From NCBI GenBank assembly GCA_000611775.1, contig KK106981.1, positions 7,462,312 to 7,526,311 on the forward strand: 64,000 nt of DNA. Direction: 5' to 3'. Shown in pieces: positions 47,212-58,747 of the stretch (position 1 is its first letter; every line of letters starts with the position of its first letter). The notes beneath the pieces were generated by a model. The model saw nothing but the letters and a program-made list of their open reading frames with translations. It was not told the origin of the DNA and made no database searches. A program made the translations under genes and the position numbers. The stretch comes from Umbilicaria muhlenbergii (lineage: Eukaryota; Ascomycota; Lecanoromycetes; Umbilicariales; Umbilicariaceae).

Positions 47212-47847
47212 CTTAGGGGCCAAACCTTGGTGTAAAATAGAGTGTCACAATTATAACTTCACAGTGTATGTGACTGCAGTCTGTTGCAACTGTTAACAAT
47301 CAAAATAACTGTAGTGATCTCACACTACAGAATCTTCTATGACATGAATTTTATCATGAGTTTTTTAAGACTATACACATCTTTATATTATCTTGACATA
47401 CTTAATGATGTGACATGCTAAAAGTCAAGATACATAGAGATTTCATTTTCATACCCGGAAGATGCCGGCAGGCTTCGCTAGAGCCACCTTATAATGAATC
47501 TCAACACCACATATTTTATAATTGCAGGATCAGTTGATTCAGGCAAATTTCACACAAGGGGGTGTCACGCAAGTACTGTTTGCACTCACGGAGGGTTGTT
47601 GATAATGTGGTTGATAATGCGCTTGTGTCTTCAAGCAAATTTGCTTACTAAAATAAAATACTGCTGACTAATTTCAGAACATGCTCCATGTGACATGGTT
47701 AATCAGTCTTTACATGATAAATAACTGTACATGCTAAACCGTACCACCGCAAGTGAATGTGGTTCCCAGAATTTACTATGTTAAGAAGGATTACTATGCT
47801 AGCAACGCGGTGCAACCCTATTATGATTTGAGGTTTGGCCCCTAAGG
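47212..47847. mobile_element. MITE, Tc1/mariner-like (TA target site)
   Basis: A 636-bp element with perfect 17-bp terminal inverted repeats (CCTTAGGGGCCAAACCT at 47212-47228, its reverse complement at 47831-47847), flanked on both sides by TA (47210-47211 and 47848-47849). The interior is much more AT-rich than the surroundings and has no ORF. A TA duplication with short TIRs and no transposase fits a non-autonomous Tc1/mariner-superfamily element. The intact TIRs suggest a fairly recent insertion. Confidence 0.85.
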
Positions 47848-47902
47848 TACGCGCATGTTTCCACGGTTGATCACTAGTCTTGGTGTTAATATTGGATTTC
47901 TA

Positions 47903-49477
47903 TCAAGCGTCAACGACCATCGTATCATCTCCACCATCGCCACCTCCTTCTTCCACCACCACGCCCCTCCCTCGCCCTTCGAGCAACTCCCTGCGCACCT
48001 CGGGTCCGATGTCCTTGTGTCCTCGCACTAACAACAAGTCTAACAACGCTTCCCGCTGATCCTCTGTGATGTCGTTGCGATAGCGCTGCGCAAAAGCCAG
48101 CAGACTCTGATGCCAAAGTACGGGGAGTTTTAGGTCCTTCACCTCTCGCCCTGTCACCCCGGTCATAGCATCAGGGCCGTTGGTAGGATCCGTGGCCCGA
48201 AACCTCAGAAAATGGAAGACCACGTTGTCAATGACCTTGTAGGGTAATGCGTACTTCTTCTCGAGGAGAACCCGAATGAAGATGTTGGTAGCGCCTCCGC
48301 CTTCGGTTGACACTGACGTCTGCTCGGCTGCGATGTCGCATAGCCTCATGATTGCGGCGGCCGAATGTAGGACTGGTATGGACACACGCGCGAGCACACT
48401 CGATACGATATGAGCTTCTCTGAGCGTACACGTACCGCTACTGACCATGGGGAAGAGAAAGCCTTTGAAGAAGGCAGCCGGTTTGTAGAGCGACTTCTTG
48501 AGTGCTTTGTATAAATGCACATTTAGCTTCTTTGTTTCATGGATGTCATCGCGCACTCGATCTAGAATCACCGACTCGAGAAATCTCTGCGTGACATGTG
48601 GTTTCGATGATACGAAGATCTTGGTGGCTTCGTAGCAGGCATTTGCAGTCCAAGATTCAGGCCTCGTAATCGACAGCAGATCTTCCCACTGAGGCAACGT
48701 TGGGATGATTTTGAAAGGTTTTGGAAGCTTCCCGGACTTGTATCGTGATAGTAGCAGGCCAATTCTGCAGTCGTCTCTTAGCAAGTCCTCATCCTCAAGT
48801 TAAATATAGTACGTCACTCACTTCGTATAAACCTCTACGACTTTTGCTGGCAGCTCAATTGCATCTTCTGGCTCCCCACCTCCATGTATAATAGGTTGGC
48901 CAGCATGAACAGCTTCATGCGCCGCTATTCTCTCCAAAATCAGATCTGCCAGGTTCGTGCCTTGGCCCTCTCCGGCGCTATTATCTCGATTAAGGTCTAA
49001 CACAGGATCTTCGCCCGACGGTATGAATTTGTTGAAAAGATCCAGGTCGTTCGGGTCTATTTCCTATTGCAGAGTGAAGTCAGTGCCCAGGTCTGTGATA
49101 TTCGAAGATCACGCGCTGACCACTTCCTCGACTACCTCCTCAGCATCCTCGTCGCCCCATGCTTCTTCGTCATCTTGGATAGCCTCCTCGCCTGAGCTGG
49201 CCTCGTCATCGAATCGAGATTCGAAGTTGAATGCTGTGTTCGGCGTTGCAGCTTTAGTCTCGTCTAAATCTTGGTTCGCCAACTCCTGGCCTATCTTCAG
49301 GATCTTCCGCGATGACTTTGAATCGACAAATTTCTCTCCATCATCCAAGTCTTTATGGGCCTTTCTCTTGTTTGATTTGGTTCGTAGGGGTCCAGTCGCC
49401 ACCAGATCATCTTCAAGGGGATTGTGCCGCCTGGGCTGTCGTGATCCGGCAGTGATGGGCGCGTTAGCCTTCGGCAT
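47903..49477 (-). CDS. enp1: Bystin/Enp1 ribosome biogenesis factor
   Basis: Three exons (49477-49121, 49063-48822, 48764-47903) give ~486 aa, close to the yeast Enp1 length. The N-terminal third is charged and acidic (MPKANAPITAGSRQPRRHNP, acidic run before EIDPNDLDLFNKFIP). The bystin domain follows: LADLILERIAAHEA, ELPAKVVEVYTKIGLLLSRYKSGKLPKPFKIIP, WEDLLSITRPESWTANACYEATKIFVSS. Enp1 is a nucleolar/cytoplasmic component of pre-40S particles needed for early 18S processing and export. The first donor is a weak gtcagc (gtggtc two codons away is an alternative). The tail ends in a Gly/Asp-rich stretch (GGGDGGDDTMVVDA). The stop is only 56 bases from the MITE. Confidence 0.93.
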
Positions 49478-49735
49478 TGTCGGCCTGTTGCAACGGTGAC
49501 AAAGGAATATGTGCGGATAATCAAGCTGTGGTCGAGCTGTGACTGTCGAGACGCTACACGGACATCTTCAGATCAGGGCTGAGGGGCCAAATCGTAAGAT
49601 CGTATCAAACCTGGTAGGGACAGAAGCGCAATGATTTTTTGAAAAAGGCGATCCCCATACGGAAGGCCTGCCGACATCGCGCGCTCCAGGGTCCGCGAAG
49701 CTTCACCATGTGTTTCTCCACTGTCAAGCGCATCA

Positions 49736-51502
49736 ATGGCCGAGATTTCATCCCCCAGGCGGAGTTCCACCCCATCTGCTATCCCGCAAAAACGCCCCTT
49801 GGGTCTTGAGGATGAACAGCATACCCCCGCCGTGCCTTCACCTCTCAACCCCGACTCCGCAACTTCAAGGGCGCGCAGACCTCCTGCCCCCCGCGAGCAG
49901 CGTGAGAAGAAAGAATCTTTGAAGAAGAGGGAAGCCAAAGGTGTGGACAGTGTTCGAGGAGGTACTCCGGAGAGCCAGGGACATGGTCGGAAATCGAAGA
50001 AAACTGCAGACACCACCAGTATCTTGTCACCCATCAGATACAAGCTCCCACCCCCAAAGTTGAACGATTTCGACCCTCCCAAAGCGCCCGTCTTCACCCC
50101 TATCCTTAGCAGAGGCAATAAGCAATTTTATGAGGGCTCCGAACAGTGAGTTACCTAGTCAAGCAATAAGTGCCTACGACTAAGTGATGCCTACAGTGTC
50201 TACAACCGGAAGGGCTTCCGCTACACCCACTGCGTCGCTGATCCCACCTTTCCCTCCTCGCAGTACCATCGTCAGTCCGAAACCGAACCTTACGGCTCAC
50301 GTGTAAACTTCGAAGATTCATCGTCTCACATTCTTTTCGACCAATCAGGTCGGAGTATCACTACGGAGAAAGGCTTTCGCATGGCTCGTGCGAATGTGGG
50401 TGTCCGCGAAGGCAAATGGTACTGGGAGTGCAAGATCCTGAGTGGAATCAAAGCACTCAATCCAGAGACGGTAAATGGCGACTCCCAAGAGCACGGAGGT
50501 CATGTCCGCGTTGGATGGGCCCGTCGCGAAGCCAGCCTCGACACTCCTGTAGGGTTTGACGCCTACAGCTACGGTTTACGGGATGTCGCAGGGCAAAAGG
50601 TCCATATGTCTCGACCGAAAGACTTCATGACTCAAAGTGACGAACTTAGAGAGGGCGACGTCATCGGACTGGAAATCAATCTCCCATCATTGGCGCTGCA
50701 CCGCAAAGTAGTCGAAGGCTCCTACAATAAAGCTGTAGACACAGCCGACGGCATCAATGAGCAGCACGGCATAGAATCGTCCGACACCATCCGCGACAGA
50801 GTGCCCATCAGATACAAAGCGCAGCTTTATTTTGAGCAGTTCGAATACCACCCTACGAAGGAACTCGAAGAGCTCATGAACCCATCACCCGTCATCTCTA
50901 ATAACGCAGCCGCATCTACCTCACCCCCGAATCCAAATCACCCTCTCGTCCCTCTGCGCACTCTTCCGTTCTCTTGCGTCAAAATTTACAAAAATGGCCG
51001 CTATGTCGGCACGCCTTTTACAGATCTTCTTTCCTTCTTACCCCCAGCCTCGAAACCATTAACCCAGCCCCAGGCGCGCGACGGTCTCGACGATGGTATG
51101 CTCGGGTACTTCCCTGCGGTCAGCGTCTTCCGTGGTGGCGCTGCCGAAGTCAATTTTGGCCCAGACTTTTGGTTTCCCCCTCCTGGTCTGACTGCCAACG
51201 AAGATGTGGACATGGTGGGAGACAGTGATGCCACAGCAAGTCAATCGGCGAAGAAGTTAAGGGCGGTGGGTGAACGCTATAACCAGCAAATTGCGGAGGA
51301 CATTGTGTACGACCTTGTGGATGAAGTAGACTTCTGGATTCAAGACGGCGGATTGAGTGATGCACAGAAGGGGCTGGATGACCATGCAACGACAAGCGCG
51401 GATGCGGTGCACCCGGAAGCATCGGGCTTAGAGGCAGTTGCGCAGGATATGGGAGGCGGGCAAGCGGGGGAGATCAAAGAGGTGGTTCAGGAAGAGGAGT
51501 AG
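49736..51502 (+). CDS. cclA: COMPASS subunit Bre2/Ash2 homologue (CclA)
   Basis: Two exons (49736-50145, 50197-51502; 51-nt intron, gtgagt...cag) give ~571 aa. A basic disordered N-terminus (PPPKLNDFDPPKAPVFTPIL motif) is followed by a SPRY domain: HVYNRKGFRYTHCVADP, RANVGVREGKWYWECKILSG, HVRVGWARREASLDTPVGFD, YGLRDVAGQKVH and GDVIGLEINLP. A late FSCVKIYKNGRYVGTPF / DDGMLGYFPAVSVFRGG block completes the split SPRY fold. Ash2/Bre2 proteins are core subunits of the Set1/COMPASS H3K4 methyltransferase. In Aspergillus, cclA loss derepresses silent metabolite clusters. It is divergent from bystin (258-base gap) and convergent with the FAD oxidoreductase. Confidence 0.9.
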
Positions 51503-51673
51503 TGCTTACTAAGTAGTCGCTGAGGATAATCGAGACGCTTAACCGCCACACTTTAGATCTACACGAGTTTTCCTAAAAGATGGTGCGGCATCCACACTCG
51601 CAGCGCCTACTGGCTTCTCCCAGCTTACATTTCCCAACTTGAAAGGGGCACATTCATTCGTCCCCGAAGCCGC

Positions 51674-52957
51674 TCATCCAAGGCCCAGGCCTCTGACGTC
51701 GGCACTCGTCTTCCCTCCCTCCACCATCTCCGCCAAGCACTTTCCGGTTCCTAAACTCAGACTGATACCCCAAGGACCGTGTCCGGCTCCGATCCATACC
51801 CCTCCTCCCGCTCTCGTCGAGATTCCCCCTCCCAACTTCTTCTCCGGCACCCTGCCCAAGATTGGGGTACCACGGTTCGTCACCGGTCGAAAGCACAATC
51901 CCGTCCTTAATATCTCCAAATCATCTTCCTTTCCCGGCACTCCAAGCAGTCGTGTAGCTGTAGTCTTGAGTATCTCGATCGACTCTTCATCGATCTGAGT
52001 CTCCGTCGCTAGCTTTGGTAGCGGAATGCTGCTACTGTTCAACCCAGCGATGTATATCTCTCCCCCTATCCGCGAGAAAACCTCGGGACTGTAACCAGCG
52101 ACGTCGGTCGTGAATACCGCATGGCATTCCTGTTCCTGGTGAGAAGATAGCCAGCGCGGGGAACGCACAACGAGAGAGTGGCCGGCAAGAGAACTTATTG
52201 GGAGCTTCAGCTTAGATTGAGGGAAGAGGTTGGAGAACACCTGACTTGACCATGCCCCAGCAGCAATGATGAGGCGAGTGCAAGGGATGTCGGTCTCGGT
52301 GCTATCGCTTGTAGAAGCGACGCGGACACTAGACAGAGTATCGCGCATATCGGTAGATATTGAAATAACCTTTGCGGGTTGGTGCAAATGGACACCACGG
52401 GCTAGGCATTCTTTGAGTAGGAATTGGCATAGGCGAAGGGGGTCACTGTCGAAATGTCGCTATTAGCCCCGTGTACCTAGTCCACTTGAGCGGTAGCGCA
52501 GGACGCACACCTGTGCTGTACTATCCCCCTCACTGATGAGTTCTACTCTCCCGCTTCCCCGGCCTGTCAACCACGCCGGGCCATCGCCGCTTACGAATTC
52601 ATGTTCACCAGCTGCTTCAGCTCTGCTGTTCCCGTCCCGAAGCCAGTCATCCCCGCGCTTGCCACCGATATCTGCTAAGCTCGTACCCGTACTGCGACTG
52701 TAGCCCCATGTGTCCCGGCCATTGTGCTCCTCCGCCAGCTGTTTGTGAAGATCAAAGCTCAGAGCCCCCAAAGGTGCGACGGAAGATGAGAACCAGTCTT
52801 TGGCAAGAAAGCCAGCGGCATATCCCGATGCTGAGGCGAAGAGACGAGGGGATGGTTCGACAAGGTGGACAGCGGAGGGTAGGGTGTTGGTTGACTGGGA
52901 GAGGTAGTAGGCAGTTGATGTGCCGATGATGCCAGCACCAAGGATGACCGTGGACAT
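51674..52957 (-). CDS. DAO-type FAD oxidoreductase (Tda3-like)
   Basis: Two exons (52957-52509, 52445-51674; 63-nt intron, gtgcgt...cag) give 406 aa. The protein starts with the dinucleotide-binding VILGAGIIGTSTAYYLSQ. Next come the ASGYAAGFLAKDW segment, LRLCQFLLKECLARGVHLH, CTRLIIAAGAWSSQVF and the C-terminal FAD-contact GGGVWIGAGHGPWGISLSLGTGK. This fits the cytosolic D-amino-acid-oxidase-like family that includes yeast Tda3, a protein linked to endosome-to-Golgi recycling. The substrate is unknown. The upstream gtgtgc donor would give an immediate stop; gtgcgt keeps the frame. It is divergent from the SDR at 53181 with a 223-base spacer. Confidence 0.85.
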
Positions 52958-53180
52958 ATCGCAACGTGATGATGGTCCCTTGGCTATCCAAGGCCACGAG
53001 GTTGACTGTACCCCAACGCTTGTCGGATCAAAAGAAGGAAAGCAGAGATGTTTGGGATGGAGTCTCGGTGCATAATGCCCCCGCCCCGAAGGTCCACGCT
53101 AATGACGTCTCATCAACCTTTTGGGCATTCGGCTCTCGAAATATGAGCGCAAGCCCCCTCCGTGACACCCAATCCAAACC

Positions 53181-54111
53181 ATGTCTTCGAAAACCGTCAT
53201 CATTACAGGAGCCTCGCGAGGTCTGTATACACCAGCAGACTTAGGCCGAATACCAACTACGCTAATGTTTTGGTCCTATTAGGTATTGGACTCGCAATCG
53301 CCCAGTTCCTTCTTCGAACTCCGGAATCCAATAATGTGGTACTTCTGGCACGAAGCAAAGCTCCTCTTGAAGAGCTGGGAACGCAATACCCAAGACAAGT
53401 GCGCGTTCTTGATGGTGACCTTGCCGACTTCTCGATGGGCAGGAAAGCTGCGGAACTTGCAGTTAAGGAATTCGGGCAAATAGATGGGTTGATTATCAAC
53501 CATGGAATGCTGCCTCGAACTGCAAAGGTTGACGATAGCGATACCGAAGAGTGGAGACAATGTTTTGATATCAATTTCTTCAGTGCGGTCGCGTTTGTAG
53601 GTACAAGCTCAAGGCGACGTAGCAGAAGCATCTCTAACATTTCCTAGGTCAAAGCCGCTCTTCCCGCCCTCCGTAAAACCAAAGGCTGTATTCTCTTCAC
53701 TTCCTCCGGGGCGGCACGTTCGGCGACAGGAGGTTGGGGAGCCTACGGGTCTTCCAAAGCTGCGATGAATCATCTTGCCCAAACATTAGGCGTGGAGGAA
53801 CCAGATGTAACAAGCATTTCCATCAGGCCTGGAGTCGTGGATACCGAGATGCAGAGAGATATAAGAGAAATACATGTATCTGCGATGAAAGAGCAAGACG
53901 CGGCCAAATTCTTGACTCTGCACAAGGAGGGTCGCCTACTGAAGCCAGAACAACCGGGACACGTCATGGCAAAGCTAGTGCTTCAGGCGCCTAGGAATTT
54001 GAGTGGACAGTTCTTAGAGTAAGTTTAATGCGCCGATTGCATATGGTAGACATGGTTAATGAGCTCGACAGTTGGAACGGTGAAGAGTTGGCGGCATTTC
54101 AGGATTCCTAG
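53181..54111 (+). CDS. short-chain dehydrogenase (YIR035C-like)
   Basis: Four exons (53181-53220, 53283-53596, 53648-54018, 54072-54111; introns of 62, 51 and 53 nt) give 254 aa, the usual size of classical SDRs. The first exon ends inside the cofactor motif TGASRGIG. The INHG motif replaces the common NNAG. The active site has FTSSGAARSA with the Ser and YGSSK with the Tyr/Lys, followed by IRPGVVDTEM. The last exon supplies DWNGEELAAFQDS, like the ends of the yeast YIR035C/YIR036C group. Reading through the third donor would stop the protein four residues earlier. Cytosolic NADPH-dependent carbonyl reduction is the likely role; the substrate is unknown. Confidence 0.9.
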
Positions 54112-55276
54112 ATGGTTTATACCACCTACATACTGCTGCAGAGCTTGAAACTCGGCATATGGTCAGCAGCTGCATTTGACAAGGACAAAGAACATGTGTG
54201 ACAAAGGAGGCTTCAGTCGAAAGATGAAAAGGCTCGTATGATTTCCGCATTCAGCGTCGAAAACGCATTCAGCATTAGCATGGAAGAGGTTTTTGCATCA
54301 TAAGCCAGGTGTCTTTACAAAACTCTATTAGACCATGAGACAAATCTAAGACTCACCAACTTTTGACAGCTTAACAAGGGCTCTAGAGCTATAAAGCGCT
54401 ATTCTTACATGCCCCGTTAGCAACGTAACAGTAAAGAAAGTGAAGCGCGTCTATGCTTGAACAGCGTGCGTATTTCAGGTAATCGAACCAGTTTGTTCGT
54501 CATTGTGAATCGGTATTTGATAGTACATTGTTGTGTTCATCATAATACATAAAGGGAGGGCGCCGGGATGGAGATTGTATACATACACATTAGTCTTGCG
54601 TGTGTCGGATTCATTCGGAGGCCGTCCACGGCAGCGAGGATGAGAAGACATATTCAGCGCCTTTAATCCAAGTCAGTAAAGAAAGCTGATGGCTCGAAAT
54701 CACGGGTTTGGGGAGGAAAATATGCGGGATCAGATAGTCCGTTTGGCTAGGACAGGTACGTCACCAGGAGAGCAGAAGCTCTTTGGTCTGATAGGGGCGA
54801 CACGATATTCATCACGATAAAGGCATCAAACTGCTTGAAGAGATTGGATAGACCTACCATTTAGCACCGCCTTCCTACATTTTCAGCTTAGTCACACCAG
54901 TCCGCTAGCCACAGTGGCAGATGTGTGGCGACTGGGCAAAGATAGAGTGAGAATGAGAGATGCAAGATAACACCGAAAGGATGAGAGTCTTTAACGAATA
55001 TGGTGTCGAAGGTGTTTTTCTTGAGAAGCTCGCAAAAGGGAAAAGTTCACATTACGGCAAAGGCTAGTTCTACCGCCCGCCTGATCTAAGCTCCTTTTGT
55101 AAAGTGGTGTTTAGGTTATTTAAGGTATGACGCTGATGCTGCTCCTCGAAGCAATCACATCTGGTCCTCTTCCATTTACCTTCATTTCCTCGTCTTTCCT
55201 TGGGCCTCTCTCCTCGTTTTCATGTCCTCTCAAAAGTACTTCTCGGACCTCCAATACCATTCCGTAGGCTGTCATC
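54112..55276. other. gene-free stretch
   Basis: About 1.17 kb between the SDR and NC2-beta. AT-rich in part. It should contain the NC2-beta promoter and leader (pyrimidine-rich near 55160-55230). I see no gene. Confidence 0.5.
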
Positions 55277-56125
55277 ATGTCTGATCGAGAATTCGGAGGT
55301 ATGTCACATCAACCAAGCCTGCCTCTTCTGCGTTTGCTAACATCATGAAAGGCGCGGATGATCTGTCTTTACCTAAAGGCATGTCTACCCGCACCTAGAT
55401 ATTCCTTGCTGCATTTACGCCCTGGACTCTTTGATCGTTGCCCGCACCGCCCGACGTCACACCCTACCTCATCCCTATCCTCGCTAGGGATGGGGACAAG
55501 AGCAAGCTTCACAGCTCGCGACATCTACGAGTCCCGGCTCGTGCGTCATAGTCATGTACCTGCTGAGATTCCTTGGGTTCCTCATGACCATGAGTAAGGG
55601 CAGCATTCAGACGAGAACGTTCCAGGGCTAGGACAGGCAGAGGAAACCGGTTACGCTTTCGTCTTGTGGGTGCTGACTTTGGTCCTTTACCCAGCTACTG
55701 TCCAGAAAATTGTTTCCGAAATTCTAACTCCCGCATCCGGCGTTACGTTTGCAAAAGATGCTCGCGATCTACTGATCGACTGCTGCGTCGAGTTCATCAC
55801 TCTCATCTCTTCGGAAGCCAACGATATAGCGGAAAAAGAAGCCAAGAAGACAATCGCAGCGGAACATGTAGAGAAAGCTTTGAGAGAGTTAGGATTTCCG
55901 GAATACGTACAGGAGGTGTTGGCGGTAGCTGGTGAACACAAAGAGCAATTGAGAGTAGGTACGTGGTGTTTTTAGACTGTGTATGCTCACTAACATTGTA
56001 TCTAGACAAGAGAGAAGAAGCAGAGTAAGATGGAGCAAAGTGGGCTATCTGAAGAAGAACTCTTACGGCAGCAGCAGGAGCTGTTCAGATCGGCGACCGA
56101 CAAATACAACTCTGGGCCCGGATGA
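55277..56125 (+). CDS. ncb2: Negative cofactor 2 beta (Dr1/Ncb2)
   Basis: Four exons (55277-55298, 55352-55378, 55695-55954, 56006-56125) give 142 aa, a normal NC2-beta length. The protein starts MSDREFGGADDLSLPKATVQKI. The histone fold follows (IVSEILTPASGVTFAKDARDLLIDCCVEFITLISSEANDIAEKE), then KTIAAEHVEKALRELGFPEYVQEV and a Gln-rich tail (EEELLRQQQELFRSATDKY). NC2-beta pairs with NC2-alpha (Bur6) on TBP to block or redirect pre-initiation complex assembly. The second intron (55379-55694, 316 nt) begins GC, not GT (AAG|GCATGT...CCAG); no nearby GT keeps the frame. All other introns are GT-AG. Confidence 0.9.
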
Positions 56126-57615
56126 ATGTGGCGCGAGAGCCTACAAGAACCTCATCTTGGGCTTTTAGGTTTTTCAGGCGTTGCTTTCCTGAGTCAGGGA
56201 CACTGCATTCAAGTGGCGTTCTCTTTCGGTTTTCTTGGGGTTCTCTTCCTCCCCGTGATGATGCCTGGCTTTCAAAATACTCCAGAAAATTGTCCGGACA
56301 GGACGTGAGATCCCGATTTCGCTGTTGAGGTTTGTGACAAGGTCTGCAATGCTGAGAAAATGGTCATTCGTCTGCAAAGACTCCCCAATATGTCAGTCTT
56401 GCCAGTGGTGGATGCAACAGATGTGACCGACGTAAGGAACCGGCTACGGCAAATCTACTGCTTTGGAGGTGAACCCTCGTAGGTTATACGACTCGCTCAT
56501 ACAGCCTCCATACAGTCAACTTTCAATCGCAGCCTTACAGTGTTATTTTATGCAACGTATAGCGCCAGAAGCCCTGCCTGTACTGCAGCATCTTCTTCCC
56601 CGAAGAAGCCAGCCCCCAGTTTCATCCACCAGCTTTACAGGCGTATAGACTTTCACTGTTCACTGCAACATAGCAAGTTGGCTGTTGCATGGTGCGTGTT
56701 ATATGTATTGCAAGGGACTACCCTCCCGCATGCTCTTCTTTGCTGGTCTCTCCTACACATACCGTTGCATGCTAAAAATCCGTTGACGCTTTTAAGTCAA
56801 CCAGACGCTTTATGGAGTCTCTTGGACAGCAGCGCATAATCTATGCAGCGTAGAACAGGTCAAGATTTCATTCCAAATGAGGATGCTCCTACGACTCTTA
56901 TATTATGATGCGCGGAAGCTACATTTGTTTTTGTGGAGAAGGTTATTGTCACCAGAGGACCCCCAGGCGCACCATCACACGAAGTGCAATTCTCTGGCGG
57001 AGGATCCCCTTAATATTTCAATAGCGAAAAAGGCCTGTCAAGAGGGCTAAATGCGCAGGTGTTGGAAATTAAAGAGTCTTGCATTGTGCCCGCTTAAACA
57101 CCAGAGAGTAGTCTTCATTGTGGATCTGCTGCTGATGGGTCCCTCAATCTCTTTACTCATGCTGTCGCTCGTGCTGGACCCGGAAAAAATCCTCAGAATT
57201 TAGAATGAGATTGCTAGATATATAATTTACGTCCGATGGTCCACCCGAACAGAGGTCGCAATGACATGTATCTATAAAAACCAGTTTCACGTGGCGATTA
57301 CAGTAGAAATGAGATGTTAAACCAGATACTGAGGGCCTCGTTGTCACATTTTATTTGACTCAGAATCGTCTCTGAATACAACGAAAACTGTTACAGAATG
57401 TCCCCTTGATGTACATAGTCCTTTACAGACTTTACCGTGATGTTGGCCAGCATGAATCAACGGGTAATTATCTTACTCAAAGGGCCTTGAGAGGGCTCAA
57501 CGAAAAGGAGGGGTTGAGGCCTGCTCCCTTGTCTGTGTACATTAGGAATATTTGCTATATAGTTTAATTAGAAGACTCACCGACAACTTAAACGGTCAAG
57601 CCTGATGTTCAAGTT
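56126..57615. other. gene-free stretch before tRNA-Asn
   Basis: About 1.5 kb with no ORF above 100 codons and no recognisable domain. It becomes AT-rich after about 57100. I see nothing functional. Confidence 0.5.
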
Positions 57616-57704
57616 GTCTCCGTGGCGCAACTGGTTAGCGCGTTCGACTGTTAAGCATTTGTGATGCAATCGAGAGGTTGACAGTTCAATCCTGTCCGGG
57701 GACG
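57616..57704 (+). tRNA. tRNA-Asn (GTT) with intron
   Basis: A full cloverleaf: acceptor GTCTCCG/CGGGGAC with discriminator G, D arm GGCGCAACTGGTTAGCGC, anticodon stem TTCGA/TCGAG, loop CTGTTAA with anticodon GTT, and T stem GACAG/CTGTC with loop TTCAATC. A 15-nt intron (57654-57668) follows position 37. A T5 run shortly after the 3' end (about 57712) can terminate Pol III. Unlike the tRNA-Thr relic, all stems are intact. Confidence 0.93.
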
Positions 57705-58747
57705 CACTGTCTTTTTGCCCTTTTCCAGCCTCATTAATCTTGGTTTTTTCATTTTCTTCAGTGTGCTTTTATGTTGCTATTTGCTGACTAGAATGCTCGG
57801 TGTTTTACGGACCAAGTTGAACGTGTAGAATTTTGTTCTTTTCCGGCTTCACAACATCTATGTTGTACCTACAACTGTCTCTTGCTATGAGGGCGATCTG
57901 TTATTGACGACTACACCAATTTGAGGCAACACTGATGTAGGAGTATCTCAAGCCCTTGGCTCTTCTTATTCTTGGTCCAAAGAATTGAAGATGGCTCGAT
58001 GGTAGGAGGGTCTCCAGGATGTAATCAGCTTGAGAAGTCATCTCGTACGAAACTCACCCTTAGGAGTGTCAGGGGCCCCTCAAAGGTGATTCAACAATCA
58101 TATACGCTTCATCAATGAGAATTTAAAACTGATAGGTCATTGTCGGAAGAACATAACCACGAGTATGAACTATCAAGTCATCTTCACAGTGCCATTGTTT
58201 GACCTATCAGGGGGCAATCGATATGCCGTGACATGGATTGGATATGGTTACTTGTAGCTAGGCACGCGGTTGACAAAATAAATGCGACACCGAGAGAATA
58301 GCGCCTTGATTGTAAAAACTGCTACTCTCTGAGAAAAGCTATTCAACTTTCAAAAATTCATGGAATAAATATCTTGCATCTATAGTATCTATTCCTCAAG
58401 TTATAGGTTTGTAAGTCCACTTGTCATTGCCTGAACATTATTGCGAACTTGTAGGTCTATTCAATATGTTCGCTAATTTGCCCGGGTGGTGTAGCATTTA
58501 TTTTTTCAACCGCGTGCTAGGTTAAACCTATGCGGGGGGTCTTTGAAAATTGAAATAATTCAGCATTTGTACCAGAATCAATGCCCGTGATCACCAATCG
58601 AGAATATGAGCAATCAAATAACTCAGATGACCGTAATACACTTGAACAGGACTTGGGTCCCTTTTACTATGTACAATGTTGGAAAATCATCTGCCCTCAC
58701 GCATGTTGTCACTGTTACGGATTCAGCAGCCTCGCGCGATGAGTAAT
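57705..58747. other. AT-rich gene-free stretch
   Basis: About 1 kb of AT-rich sequence between tRNA-Asn and the Afg2 3' end. I found no ORF, RNA gene or terminal repeats. Confidence 0.5.

Noticed and set aside
51674-54111. FAD oxidoreductase plus SDR as a dedicated pathway
   Set aside because: They share a 223-base divergent promoter, but both families are broad and the flanking genes are chromatin and transcription factors.
56126-58747. Transposon in the AT-rich region around tRNA-Asn
   Set aside because: No terminal repeats, target duplication or transposase-like frame could be found.
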